This document shows positions 54,094 to 64,000 of a DNA stretch of 64,000 bases, in pieces. A program made the translations under genes and the position numbers. Below the pieces are notes generated by a model. It worked only from the letters and a program-made list of their open reading frames with translations. It was not told where the DNA came from and searched no databases. Within the stretch, counting starts at the first letter, position 1, and each line of letters opens with the position of its first letter. The stretch comes from Thinopyrum elongatum (lineage: Eukaryota; Streptophyta; Magnoliopsida; Poales; Poaceae), in NCBI GenBank assembly GCA_011799875.1, contig CM022301.1, positions 213,053,888 through 213,117,887 of the forward strand, in the 5' to 3' direction.

Positions 54094-55554
54094 TATATGT
54101 TCCTATGACCATGAGATCACGCAACTCACTGACACCGGAGGAGTACCTTGTGTGTACCAAACGTCACAACGTAACTGGGTGACTATAAAGGTGATCTACA
54201 GGTATCTCCGAGGGTGTCTGTTGAGTTGGCATGGATCAAGACTGGGATTTGTCACTCCATATGACGGAGAGGTATATCAGGGCCCACTCGGTAATACAGT
54301 ATCACAATGAGCTTGCAAGCAATGTGACTAATGATTTAGCCACGGGATCTTGTATTACGGAACGAGTAAAGAGACTTGCCGGTAACGAGATTGAACTAGG
54401 TATGGAGATACCGACGATCGAATCTCGGGCAAGTAACATACCGATAGACAAAGGGAACTGCATACGGGATTAGCTGAATCCTTGGCATTGAGGTTCGACC
54501 GATAAGATCTTCGTAGAATATGAAGGAACCAATATGGGCATCCAGGTCCCGCTATTGGTTATTGACCATAGAGGTGTCTCGGTCATGTCTGCATAGTTCT
54601 CGAACCCGCAGGGTCTACACACTTAACGTTTGGTGACGATATAAGTATAGTTGAGTTGTTATGGTGGTTACCGAAGGTTGTTCGGAGTCACGGATGAGAT
54701 CTCGGACATGACGAGGAACTCCGGAAGGGTCTAGAGGTGAAGATTGATATATTGGACGAAGTGTATTGGAGTCCGGAAGTGTTCCGGGGGTACAGGGTGA
54801 TGACCAACATGACCGAAAGGGGTTTCGGGGGGCCCCGGCAAGTGTTGGGGGCCTCATGCGCCAAGGGGAGGGAGCACACCAGCCCACTAAGGGGCTGTGC
54901 ACCCCCCAAGCTCCCTTCCCACGTTACCAGAGGAGGTGGGGCGCCTCCCTAGGGCAGCCGCCCCCTTTGCCTTGGGGGCCAAGGCTCCTAAGGGATGGGG
55001 GGGCCAAAACCCATCTAGGGTTGCCCCATCTTGGCCGCCGCCCCCTAGATGAGATATAGGGGCGCCTCCTCCTCCTCCCTTCCCCCTATATATAGAGAGG
55101 TGGAGAGAGGGCAGCCTCACCCATACAGATCTATTTGTGCCACGACGCTGCCCCTCCTCTCCCTCGTAGCCATCTTCTTCTCCGTAGTGCTTAGCGAAGC
55201 TCTGCCAAGATTTCGCCACCACCACCGCCACCATGCCATCGTGCTACCGGAGGACTCGAGCTACTACTTCATCATCGCTTGCTGGATCGAGGAGGTGAAG
55301 GTGTCATCAAGTTGTACGTGTGTTGAACGCGGAGGTGCCGTCCGTTCGGCGCTAGATCGGGAGTTCGCGAGATGGATCGTGATTGGATCGCGAATACATT
55401 CGACTACATCAACCGTGTTTCTTAACGCTTCCTCTTAGCAATCTACAAGGGTATGTAGATGCAATCTCTCCTCTCGTAGATGTCCATCTCCTAGATTGAT
55501 CTTGGTGAGCGTAGGAAGATTTTTGTTTCCCATGCAACGTTCCCCAACAAACCC

Positions 55555-58514
55555 AACATTTACCCCTACTGTTTTTGTGTGTTCACATGATTATTCTACT
55601 GTAGTAATCATGTTTTATAGCTTTTATTTCAATAAAGTGCCAAGTAAAGCCTTTGGGATAGTATGGATGATAGTTGACTTGATTCTGTGCAAAAACAGAA
55701 ACTTTTGCTTCCAGTAACAGAATTGTTTAAATTCACTGGAGCGTCGCAAAACTCTGAATTTTTTACAGATCATTGACCTACAAATTTTCTACTTTTTAGA
55801 AAATTTTTAGATATTTTTGAGTTGCATAAGTATGACTAAAATTCAGATATTTACGTACTGTTTTGTTTTTGACAGATTCTGTTTTCAACGCATAGTTTGC
55901 TTGTTTTATAGTTTCTATGGCTTATATTCCTTAATATAAATTATGGAAATTTTAGAGTACAATAGGCATTGTGTGATAACAATTATGAATCTTATCTTGA
56001 CAGTACCAAAGTGAACGATTTGTCTTTATCATACTAACTCATCTCACGAAGTTCCGTTAAGTTTTGTGTGATTGAAGTTTTCAAGTTTTGGGTGAGATAT
56101 TGATATGAGGAGAATAATGAGTGACAAGACCCTAAGATTGGGGATTTCCAAGGCACCCCAAGGTAATATGCAAGGAAGATCCAAGCAACTAAGCTTGGGG
56201 ATGCCCCGGAAGGCATCCCCTCTTTCGTCTCCAACATTATCAGTAACCTCACTTGGAGCTACATTTTCATTCGTCACCTGATATGTGTTTTGCTTGGAGC
56301 ATCATTTTATTTTATTAATATTTGCTTGATTTTATTTAGAACAACGTTTTATATCTTTTATTTCAATAAAAATATCAAGTATAGCCTTTGCCATGCTTAT
56401 TTTGCAAGTCTATGTGTTGCTGTTTGAAAACAGAAAGTTGCGCGCTAGTGCGGGAATTCTTGAGAAAAGTAAGAATGCGATAAAATGTTGAATTTTTTTC
56501 ACAATAATATATGGTAAATTTTATACAGTGTAGAAAATTTCAGAATTTTTGGAGTTAGGGAAGTGTGAGTAAAATTGCACTCTTTACAGACTGTACTGTT
56601 TTGGCAGATTGCTGTTATGTTTGCATTGTTTGCATATGTTTGCTTGTTTAATAATTCTATTTGAGGATAGGACTATTAAATATGCAGAGGCATTTAGTAT
56701 GAAATGTTAAATAATAATTTTAGTGATTTTCTACAGTAGAGAATGATAAGGTTTTTGCATTGATTTATACTAACTTATCTCACGAGTTCTTGTTGAGTTT
56801 TGTGTGGATGAAGTTTTTAAGATTTAGGGAAATCGTGATATAAAAGGAATTAAGGAGACACAAAAGCTCAAGCCTGGGGATGCCCAAGGCATCCCAAGAT
56901 ATATTCCAAGAAGTCTCAAGCATCTAAGCTTGGGGATGCCCCGGTAGGCATCCCACCTTTCTTCATCAATAATTATCGGTTAGCCTCGATTGAGCCTAAG
57001 TTTTTGCTTCTTCACATGATCTGTGCTATTCTTGGAATGTCATTTAATTTTGTTTTGCTTGCTGTTTTAATAAGACACTTAGAGCTGAAAGTTTTTAAAT
57101 AAAAGAGAGTCTTCAAATAGCAACCCATTTACATAACTACTCGCATGACCTTCACTTATATATTTTTGGAGTAGTTTGTCATTTACTCTTGTGCTTCACT
57201 TATATCCTATGAATAAATTGTTGAATGAATTGAATATCATGAAGTTGAAATTATATGTTCATATCATGCCTAGTAGTGGCTTCACATTGGGTTTAGAAAG
57301 TGAAATCTATTGAAGCTTGACAATCACAATATTGGTCATACAAGCAATTCATGAATGATTAGTGTAAGGAAGAGAACTTTCACATACAAATATATTATCT
57401 TGGACATCTTCTATGATTGTGAATACCCATTAATTATTTTCAAACTTGAGCAAATTAGTTGAAGTTGGACAAGGAAGACAACGTAATGAGTTATGGTTGT
57501 GTATATTTGCATAGAAGTTATATTGTTATGAATCCTCCAACATGTGGTGTTTGCTTAGGATCCTTTGCTAGCCAAAAATTCGTACTAAGTAGAGATACTA
57601 CTTGTGCATCCAAAAACCCTTAAGCCCAGTTTCTTGCCATGAGTGTCCACCATACCTACATATCGATTGAATAAGATCCTTCAAGTAAGTTGTCATCGGT
57701 GCATAAAGCAATAAATATTGCTCCTAAATATGTTTGATCTTTTATTGTAAGGGAAAATTGAGCGTTGTACGAACTTGTGATGGCAAAGTAATAAAAGCGA
57801 CGAACTGCATAATAAAGGTCGCTATCATAAGGGGCAATATAACGTGACGTTCCTTTGCATTAAGAGTTTGGGCATCCAAAAACAAAAAGCGCATGACAAC
57901 CTCTGCTTCCCTCTGCGAAGGGCCTATCTTTTACTTTTCAGTATTTACTTTTACGCAAAGAGTCAATAGTATGAATTCTCATTTCAACCTCGACTATTCT
58001 CTAGTTGGCAAGCATCATGTGGTGGGGAAATATCTAGGCACATATGACCAGTCAAATATATTTGATCATGAATTATTATTGTTGACAATTATCTCTATGA
58101 TAAATGAGTTGGGAGGCGAAACATTAAGCCCCTATCTTTCTGTGTGTTCGATGTATGCCATTTGTTCTAAGAATATGCTTTGAGTACTAGCAATCATAGA
58201 AGACTATATGATGATTGAGTATGTGGAGCTCTTACTTAGACTCTGTTGAATAAGTTGAATTGCAATTGTTTGGTGACTAAGAATATAGGTTGTTAAGTTT
58301 CAAGAGAATTCATTGTTTGAACCTTAACATGTGAATTGGTTGCTACTTTAACATGAGAAGTTTTATGAGAAAGAATTGTTGTTATGATGCTAGGAAAAGT
58401 GACTGAAATTATCATTGATCAAACTTATGCACTTTGCTAGCATTCACACTTCATAAATTATTTCTTTTATCATTTACCTACTCGAGGACGAGTAGGAATT
58501 AAGCTTGGGGATGC
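55555..58514 (+). other. Sabrina-like 3' interior, non-coding, with repeated AAGCTTGGGGATGC motifs
   Basis: AT-rich DNA with no domain. A segment of about 700 bp is repeated in diverged form (about 55600-56270 and 56330-56960). Each copy ends with CTAAGCTTGGGGATGCCCC and GG(A/T)AGGCATCCC, an inverted pair. The same AAGCTTGGGGATGC is the polypurine tract at 58501-58514, next to the LTR. An open frame at 57893-58183 has no recognisable domain and is left uncalled. Confidence 0.6.
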
Positions 58515-60081
58515 TGATACGTCTCCAACGTATCTATAACTTATGAAGTATTCATGCCATGTTTACAAAAAAATTATATGGTTTTGGTATGATTTGGATG
58601 GAACTAACCTGGACTGACACTGTTTTCAGCAGAACTACCGTGGTGTTGTTTTTTTTGCAGAAATAAAAGTTCTCCAAATGAAACGAAACTTTTTGACTGT
58701 TTTTTTTGGAACAAAAGAGGCACTAGAAGCTTCATGGGAGGACCAGAAGGTGAAGGAGGTGAGCACAAGACACTTGGGCGCGAGGTGGGTTGTGCCCACC
58801 TCGAGGCCCATCTTCGCGTGATTCCAACGATGAAAAATCCTATAAATAGAGAAACCATCAAAATAACCCTAGATCAGAAGTTCCGCCGCCGCAAGCCTCT
58901 GTAGCCATGAAAAACCAATCTAGACCCCGTTCCGGCACCTTGCCGGAGGGGAAAATCATCACCGGTGGCCATCTTCATCATCCCAGCGACAACCATGATG
59001 AGGAGGGAGTAATCCACCCTCGGGGCTGAGGGTTTGTACCAGTAGCTATGTGTTTAATCTCTCTCTCTCTCGTGTTCTGAGATGGCACGATCTTGATGTA
59101 TCGCGGGCTTTGTTAATATAGTTGGATCATATGGTGTTTTCCCCTCTCTATCTTGTTGTGATGAATTGAATTTTCTCTTTGAAATTTCATTTTATCGGAT
59201 TGAATACTTTTATGGATTTGAGAGCACTTGATGTATGTCTTGGCACTCAACTCGCGGATTCCCGAGGTGACATTGGGGTAATATATGCATAGGGATTGAT
59301 GCACATTTTCGTCCTTGTTTCTCCGGTAGAAATCTTGGGGCACTCTTTGAGGTTCTTTGTGTTGGATTGAGTATCATGAATCTGAAATTGTTTGATGCAT
59401 ATCGTAAAATCAACTCACGGATACTCGTGGTGACATTAGAGTTGGTTGATGTGTATCATATGGTGTTATTTTAGTATGAGCTCTTGGTTAGATCAATCGA
59501 AAAGAATAGCTTGGTGTTATTTTAGTACGAACTCTAGGATAGATTGATCGGAAATAATAGCTTTGAGGTGGTTTCGTACCCTACAAATAATTTCTTCTTA
59601 TGTTCTCCGCTAGATAGGAACTTTGGAGTGGTTCTTCATCGCACGTTGAGGGAGGGTTATATGATCCAATTATATTAGCATTGTTGAGAGATTGCACTAG
59701 CAAAAGTACGGACCCTAGGCCTCATTTTCAAGCATTGCAATATCGTTTGTGCTCACTTTTGTTACTTGTTACCTTGCTGTTTTTTATTGTTCCTATTACA
59801 AAAATTAATATCTACTATAATTACTACGCTTATATCACCATCTCTTTGCCGACTAGTGCACCTATACAAATTATCATTGTATTTGGTGCGTTGGGGACAC
59901 AAGAGACTTTTTGTTATTTGGTTGCAGGGTTGTTTGAGAGAGACCATCTCCATCCTATGATTCCCATGGATTGATAAACCTTAGGTCATCCACTTGAGGA
60001 AAAATTGCTACTGTCCTACAAAACTCTGCGCTTGTAGGCCCAACACGAGTCTATAAGAACAAGTTGTGTAGTATACATCAC
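58515..60081 (+). repeat. Sabrina-like 3' LTR, complete
   Basis: 1567 bp, TGATACGTCTCCAACG to ...GTATACATCA. A TATA-like CCTATAAATAGAG lies near 58838. The last 531 bp match the 5' LTR fragment at 7620-8150. Confidence 0.88.
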
Positions 60082-61203
60082 GCACCAGCCCCTTGTGGGC
60101 TGGTGTGCTTCCCTCGTTGGCCCAATAAGCCCAATAACTCCCCGTAGGTCTCCCGGAACCCCTTCCGGTGATCCGATAAATACCCGATGCATTCCGAAAC
60201 CTTTCCGGAGACCAAATAGTATCGTCCTATATATCAATCTTTACCTCCAGACCATTCCGGAGCTCCTTGTCATGTCCGTGATCTTATCCGGGACTCCGAA
60301 CAACATTCGGTTACCAACTCACATAACTCATATAATACTATATCGTCAACGAACGTTAAGCGTGTGGACCCTACGGGTTCGAGAATGATGTAGACATGGC
60401 CGAGACGCTTCTCCGATCAATAACCAATAGCGGGACCTGGATGCCCATATTGGTTCCTACATATTCTACGAAGATCTTTATCGGTCGAACCTTTATGACA
60501 ACATACGTAGTTCCCTTTGTCCGTTGGTATGTTACTTGCCCGAGATTCGATCGTCGGTATCTCCATACCTAGTTCAATCTCGTCACTGGCAAGTCTCTTT
60601 ACTCGTTCCGTAATACATCATCTTGCAACTAACTCCTTAGTCATTTTGCTTGCAAGCTTCTTGTGATGTGTATTACTGAGAGGGACCAGAGATACCTCTC
60701 CGTCATACGGAGTGACAAATCTCAATCTCGATTCATGCCAACTCAACAGACACCTTCGGAGATACCTGTATAGCATCTTTATGATCACCCAGTTACGTTG
60801 TGACGTTTGATAGCACACAAGGTATTCCTCCGGTATCCGGGAGTTGAATGATCTCATGGTCGAAGGAATATGTATTTGACATTAAGAAAGTAGTAGCAAT
60901 AAGCTGAACGGTCATATGCTAAGCTAACGGATGGGTCTTGTCCATCACATCATTCTCCTAATGATGTGATCCCGTTATCAAATGACAACTCATGTCTATG
61001 GACAGGAAACCTTAACCATCTTTTGATCAACGAGCTAGTCTAGCAGAGGCATACTAGGGACTTGGTATTTGCTAATGTATCCACACATGTATATAAGTTT
61101 CCAATCAATACAATGATAGCATGAATAATAAACCTTTATCATGATTAAGGAAATATAATAATAATAACCACTTTATTATTTCTTCTAGGGCATATTTCCA
61201 ACA
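60082..61203 (-). mobile_element. Angela-like LTR fragment, reversed
   Basis: In reverse it starts TGTTGGAAATATGCCC at 61203 and runs co-linear with the other Angela-type LTRs for 1.12 kb until it meets the Sabrina LTR at 60082. The missing part would lie left of the window, so the Sabrina-like element most likely inserted into this LTR. Whether it belonged to a full element or a solo LTR cannot be told. Confidence 0.85.
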
Positions 61204-61980
61204 AAGGGGTGCATCCTTTGCTGGAGAGGTTGGATGCACCGAGTAATGACGGCGGCCATCACGTCAATAGTGGTTAACCCGCTGTGAGCTAACCACCTCA
61301 CTTGAGCGGCCAGACGCTTTACTTCGGCACTTTCCTTCTGGGAAGGGCTTTTCGGTCGCCAGTTGAACCGCTTCTTCGGAGGAGCGGGTGAGTGCTCGGG
61401 CAGACCCCTCCGAGCTGGATCAAATAGGGGACGTCTTCGATGTAAGACCACTCTGAGGTCCACTCCTCGGAATCCTTCTTCGGGGTCCCAATAGGGTACC
61501 CCGTCCCGGCAATACGCCATACCTCGGCTCCGCCGACCTCAAAGATCATGCCTCCCCGGTGCGGGGGACGAGGCAGAAGTATTTTCTCCATAATTTGAAA
61601 TGGGCCTCGCAGCCCAGAAACATCTCGCAAAGGGCGACGTAGCCCGAGATATGCAGAATAGATCCGGGGGTGAGATGATGAAGCTGGATCCCGTAAAACT
61701 CCAGTAAACCCCTCAGGAAGGGGTGAATGGGAAAGCCCAAGCCTCGTAAGAGGAAGGGCACGAAGCATACCCTCTCTTCCTTGCGTGGGGCAGGGAAGTT
61801 CTCTGCGAAAGCTTCACCATTCGCAGAAGTCAATCCAGGGCGGGTGGATGCAATATCTGAAGCAGGAAGATACCCTTGCTTCTCGAGGTTGCTTAGTTGG
61901 AGACGGGAGACTGAATAGCTTGCCCAGTCGCCTGAGAGGGGGCCATGAGGGCATGAGGAGGAGCCTGGGGCGCTCGCCAT
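61185..61980 (-). pseudogene. Antisense gypsy-element gene ('gypsy-type transposase' domain), broken
   Basis: From ATG 61980 (MASAPGSSSCPHG) the product has RKEERVCFVPFLLRGLGF, HPFLRGLLEFYGIQLHHL and GCEAHFKLWRKYFCL, a clear match to the plant domain also seen at 5087-5974. The reading frame must change twice (near 61550 and 61400) to continue through GMIFEVGGAEVW, WTSEWSYIEDVP and KRFNWRPKSPS. It is truncated at 61203 by the Angela-like LTR. Function unknown. Confidence 0.8.
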
Positions 61981-62828
61981 TTTCCCAGAGTTCTCTGGTT
62001 TTTGGCCTCTCAATGTTTTGGGGATGAGATGTTAACCATCACGCCCCCGCCCTGTTTAATAGGCGCTTTTTCCCTGGCCCATGAGGGGCGTTTCTGTGAA
62101 AGACTACTGGACCATCTGCCTCCTTCTGGCGCACGGAAATCGAGGGGTGTCATTAACCCTAAGCAAGAAAGTTGATGTTGTGGGCCCGACCATACTTCGC
62201 CAAGGTCGTCAGCGGCCGAACTGTTGTAAAGCCGGACACGAAGGGGAAAGGAACTTGCCCCGCAAGCCGGAGACTTTGGGCGCGTGAGGCTACCGAGGAT
62301 CATGGACCCCGGCATTGGAGGCTAGTTCAGGGGCTACTGAGGGTGTCCAGGATTAGGGGGTCCTCGGGCTGTCGGCCTATCTCTCATGGGCCGACTTGGT
62401 GGGCCACTTCAGATTCTGTCAAGGAAGGCCGAGCTACAGATAACATCGTATTACAAAAGGAAATCTTCGAAGCCGTGGTGTATCCTCCAAGTCAAGATGA
62501 TGAAGATGGCAAGTTTATCCCGTGACGACACTTGATCACATGTAACCCTAGGTACCCCTGGTGTCTATATAAACCCGAGGATTTAGTTCGTAGAGGCTAG
62601 AAGAACCATCATCATACTCATCTAGGGTTTAGTTCATCCGATCTCATGGTAGATCAACTCTGTAACCATCGTATACACATCAATACAATCAAGCAGGACG
62701 TAGGGTTTTACCTCTTCGAGAGGGCCCAAACCTGGGTAAATACTGTCTCTGCGTTCCCTGTTTCCCATCGATCCTAGATCTACAGCTTGGGACCCCCTAC
62801 CCGAGATCCGCCGGTTTTGACACCGACA
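61204..62828 (+). mobile_element. Older gypsy element: interior end and 3' LTR
   Basis: Interior DNA with an antisense gene (61185-61980) is followed by the polypurine tract GTTCAGGGGCTAC and a 491-bp LTR (62338-62828, TGAGGGTGTCCAGG...CACCGACA) with a TATA box (CTATATAAACC) near 62566. The Angela-like LTR at 61203 cuts off its left side. It is the element closest to DCP1. Family not assigned. Confidence 0.8.
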
Positions 62829-63731
62829 ATCAGGGCCCCCAAATTTGGTCTTTCAATCAAATGGGGATTAAGTGCAACATGAAGCACAAACATATCCGGA
62901 GATATGCCCCCTAAGTTCAACCTCCTAGAAATAGTGTTTGCAAGGAAGGTCATGAAGTAGCGAATGGTGGATCACCGTCTACATCTGCCACGAGGACTCT
63001 TCGTCCGTCGCGGCAGCCTCAGCGAGGAGGGGCTTTGGCTTCATCTTGGACGGAACGGTCAATGCCAATGGGCCTGGGTAACGCGGTCGGCGGCGCCAGG
63101 AGCCAAAGCTCCCTCCGGATCCGGAGGGGCGTGCGGAGAATCAGTTTGAGCCGTCGGACTTGTCGATCGCGGCGCCCGAAGCTGGAGGTTTGCGGATTTG
63201 TGGAGAGGAGAGGCGGCGGTGTAATGTTGTAGGGTTTGCATCCGCGGCCGATCGACTTAAATAGCCGGGGCAGGTGGACCAGCTTTGCTTCAGTGTGGGC
63301 AACGAGCGGAGTAGGCTACTCGGTCGTTGCGCCGGTGTGAATGCCGGTCAACCAACATGAATGTGTGTAGGAATCCGTCTCGTTTGCTCTGACCGGCATG
63401 AATGCAACATGAAAAGTTGAGCGTGGGTTCTGAAGCGAAGGAAGGGTTTTTTTTGACATGAGCCTGCGTTGTGGGAAGCTATATCAAGACCACCGCAAAC
63501 CTTTTTTATTATTATTGATTTTGGATGTGCAGACCGGTCCGAATAATTTTGATGAGTGCTTTGTATTAGAAAAGATGAAAAAAAAAATGTCTGGACTGTG
63601 CGGTGCGCGTCGCCTTATTATGGCGTGATGGTTCCATAAACAGCAAACATCCTACTCGATACTCGATACTCGATAGCTCTCAGATCCCCCGCCCCCACCC
63701 CTACCCTCAGCAACGCGGAGGCGACCTCGCG
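62829..63731. promoter_or_regulatory. DCP1 upstream region, possibly with a remnant of a divergent gene
   Basis: No transposon sequence is recognised, so this appears to be low-copy host DNA. The 5' UTR of DCP1 is likely within 63610-63731, where (ACTCGAT)3-like repeats and a C-rich tract lie. On the minus strand, CTATTTAAG at 63264-63256 is followed by an AAACCCTACAACATT start-like stretch and a CT-rich leader, as in a plant promoter pointing away from DCP1. A short frame from ATG 63043 (MKPKPLLAEAAA) stops after about 21 codons. A truncated divergent gene is possible but weakly supported. Confidence 0.45.
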
Positions 63732-64000
63732 ATGCCGCCGCCGCCGCACCCAAACGGGGGCAAAGTAACGCCGAACCTGGCCATGGACGCCGAGGGCACG
63801 CGCCTGCTTAACCTCACCGTCCTGCAGCGCCTCGACCCCGCCGTCGAAGACATCCTCATCACTGCCGCGCACGTCACGCTCTACGACTTCAACATCGACC
63901 TCAACCAGTGGGTGAGGGCTCCTCTCTCGTCCGATGCCTTTGCTGCACTCGACCACGATCCGATCCGATCTGATTTTATTTCTGTTTCGTGCAGAGCCGG
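63732..64000 (+). CDS. DCP1: mRNA-decapping enzyme subunit DCP1, 5' end
   Basis: Exon 1 (63732-63911) opens with ATGCCGCCGCCGCCGCACCC and encodes GKVTPNLAMDAEGTRLLNL, TVLQRLDPAVEDILITAAHV and TLYDFNIDLNQW, the N-terminal helix and first strands of the DCP1 EVH1-like domain, closely like plant DCP1 proteins. The donor TGG|GTGAGG is phase 0. An 83-bp intron ends TTTCGTGCAG at 63994 and exon 2 starts Ser-Arg, as expected after NQW. DCP1 activates DCP2, which removes the 5' cap of mRNAs in cytoplasmic P-bodies. The frame is clean and the GC-rich first exon is typical of grass genes. The rest lies beyond the window. Confidence 0.92.
   Translation, partial: MPPPPHPNGGKVTPNLAMDAEGTRLLNLTVLQRLDPAVEDILITAAHVTLYDFNIDLNQWVRAPLSSDAFAALDHDPIRSDFISVSCRA

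Larger units (their letters stand above)
9289..55549 (+). mobile_element. Angela/BARE-like copia solo LTR, split by a CACTA element
   Basis: The LTR begins at 9289 (AGTTGGAAATATGCCCTAG, first base mutated from the usual T) and ends ...GTTCCCCAACA at 55549. It is flanked by the duplication AACCC (9284-9288 and 55550-55554). Its halves are 9289-9618 and 54097-55549, together about 1.78 kb, the usual Angela LTR length. The join is confirmed by co-linear copies at 36452-38191, 43479-45217 and, reversed, 60082-61203. With one LTR and a matching duplication it is a solo LTR left by recombination between the two LTRs of a full element. A TATA box (CTATATATAGAG) lies near 55086. Confidence 0.9.
7620..60081 (+). 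mobile_element. Athila-type gypsy element, Sabrina-like, hosting later insertions
   Basis: The 5' LTR fragment at 7620-8150 and the 3' LTR tail at 59551-60081 are both 531 bp and align along their whole length with about 5% differences by eye. Between them are a tRNA-Asp type primer site, an acidic ORF, and a 3' interior with polypurine tracts. The interior is interrupted at 9289-55549 by a solo LTR that carries all the deeper insertions. Without that the visible element is about 6.2 kb. No gag, protease, RT or integrase is recognisable, in line with the non-autonomous Sabrina group. The family name is from memory of LTR termini and was not checked by alignment. Confidence 0.8.

Noticed and set aside
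57893..58183. 96-residue frame in the Sabrina-like interior
   Set aside because: No domain, AT-rich composition like its surroundings, no splice or start support.
1..64000. Bacterial-type systems (CRISPR arrays, operons, prophage)
   Set aside because: The sequence is plant nuclear DNA with introns and plant retroelements; tandem arrays seen have no CRISPR-like spacer pattern.

Overview
This is plant nuclear DNA from a grass of the wheat, barley, rye and Aegilops group (Triticeae). The evidence is the mix of repeat families: copia LTRs of the Angela/BARE type (start GGAAATATGCCCTAGAGG), an Athila-type element resembling Sabrina (LTR start TGATACGTCTCCAACGTATC, tRNA-Asp primer site), chromovirus and other gypsy elements, a CACTA DNA transposon and Stowaway-like MITEs. 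Only the last about 0.3 kb shows an ordinary host gene, the 5' end of the mRNA-decapping subunit gene DCP1 (exon 1 at 63732-63911). About 62.8 kb upstream of it is nested transposable elements.

Layout, outermost to innermost. (a) 61204-62828: internal part and 3' LTR of an old gypsy element, 0.9 kb from the DCP1 start codon. (b) 60082-61203: reversed Angela-like LTR in (a), itself cut by (c). (c) 7620-60081: Sabrina-like element with the end of its 5' LTR (7620-8150), an acidic ORF, and a full 3' LTR (58515-60081). A different gypsy element (1-7619) has jumped into its 5' LTR. (d) 9289-55549: Angela-like solo LTR in the Sabrina interior, duplication AACCC. (e) 9619-54093: CACTA-type DNA transposon in that LTR, duplication TAT. 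(f) 15027-45235: 30.2-kb chromovirus on the minus strand inside the CACTA element, duplication GGCCA. (g) 22543-30736: coding-free LTR element in the chromovirus (duplication GTCGG). (h) 36452-45217: nearly intact copia element in the chromovirus 5' LTR (duplication ACCAC).

The most interesting object is the CACTA element. With the chromovirus removed it is about 14.3 kb. I see no transposase in it. It carries host-derived gene units: a B3-domain gene (minus strand), an intact two-exon gene for a 180-residue acidic protein with a zf-XS zinc finger like that of the RNA-silencing proteins SGS3 and FDM, a broken F-box/FBD gene, an unrecognised gene remnant, and a decayed DEDDy 3'-5' exonuclease. 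Clusters of a CACACGG-type motif lie at its ends and between the gene units. A diverged tandem array of about 320-410-bp units sits in its middle and was split by the chromovirus.

Most coding regions are retroelement polyproteins with stops and frameshifts. The copia gag-pol has only two visible lesions. The two youngest insertions have LTR pairs differing by roughly 1.3-1.6% by eye, against about 5% for Sabrina, in agreement with the nesting order.
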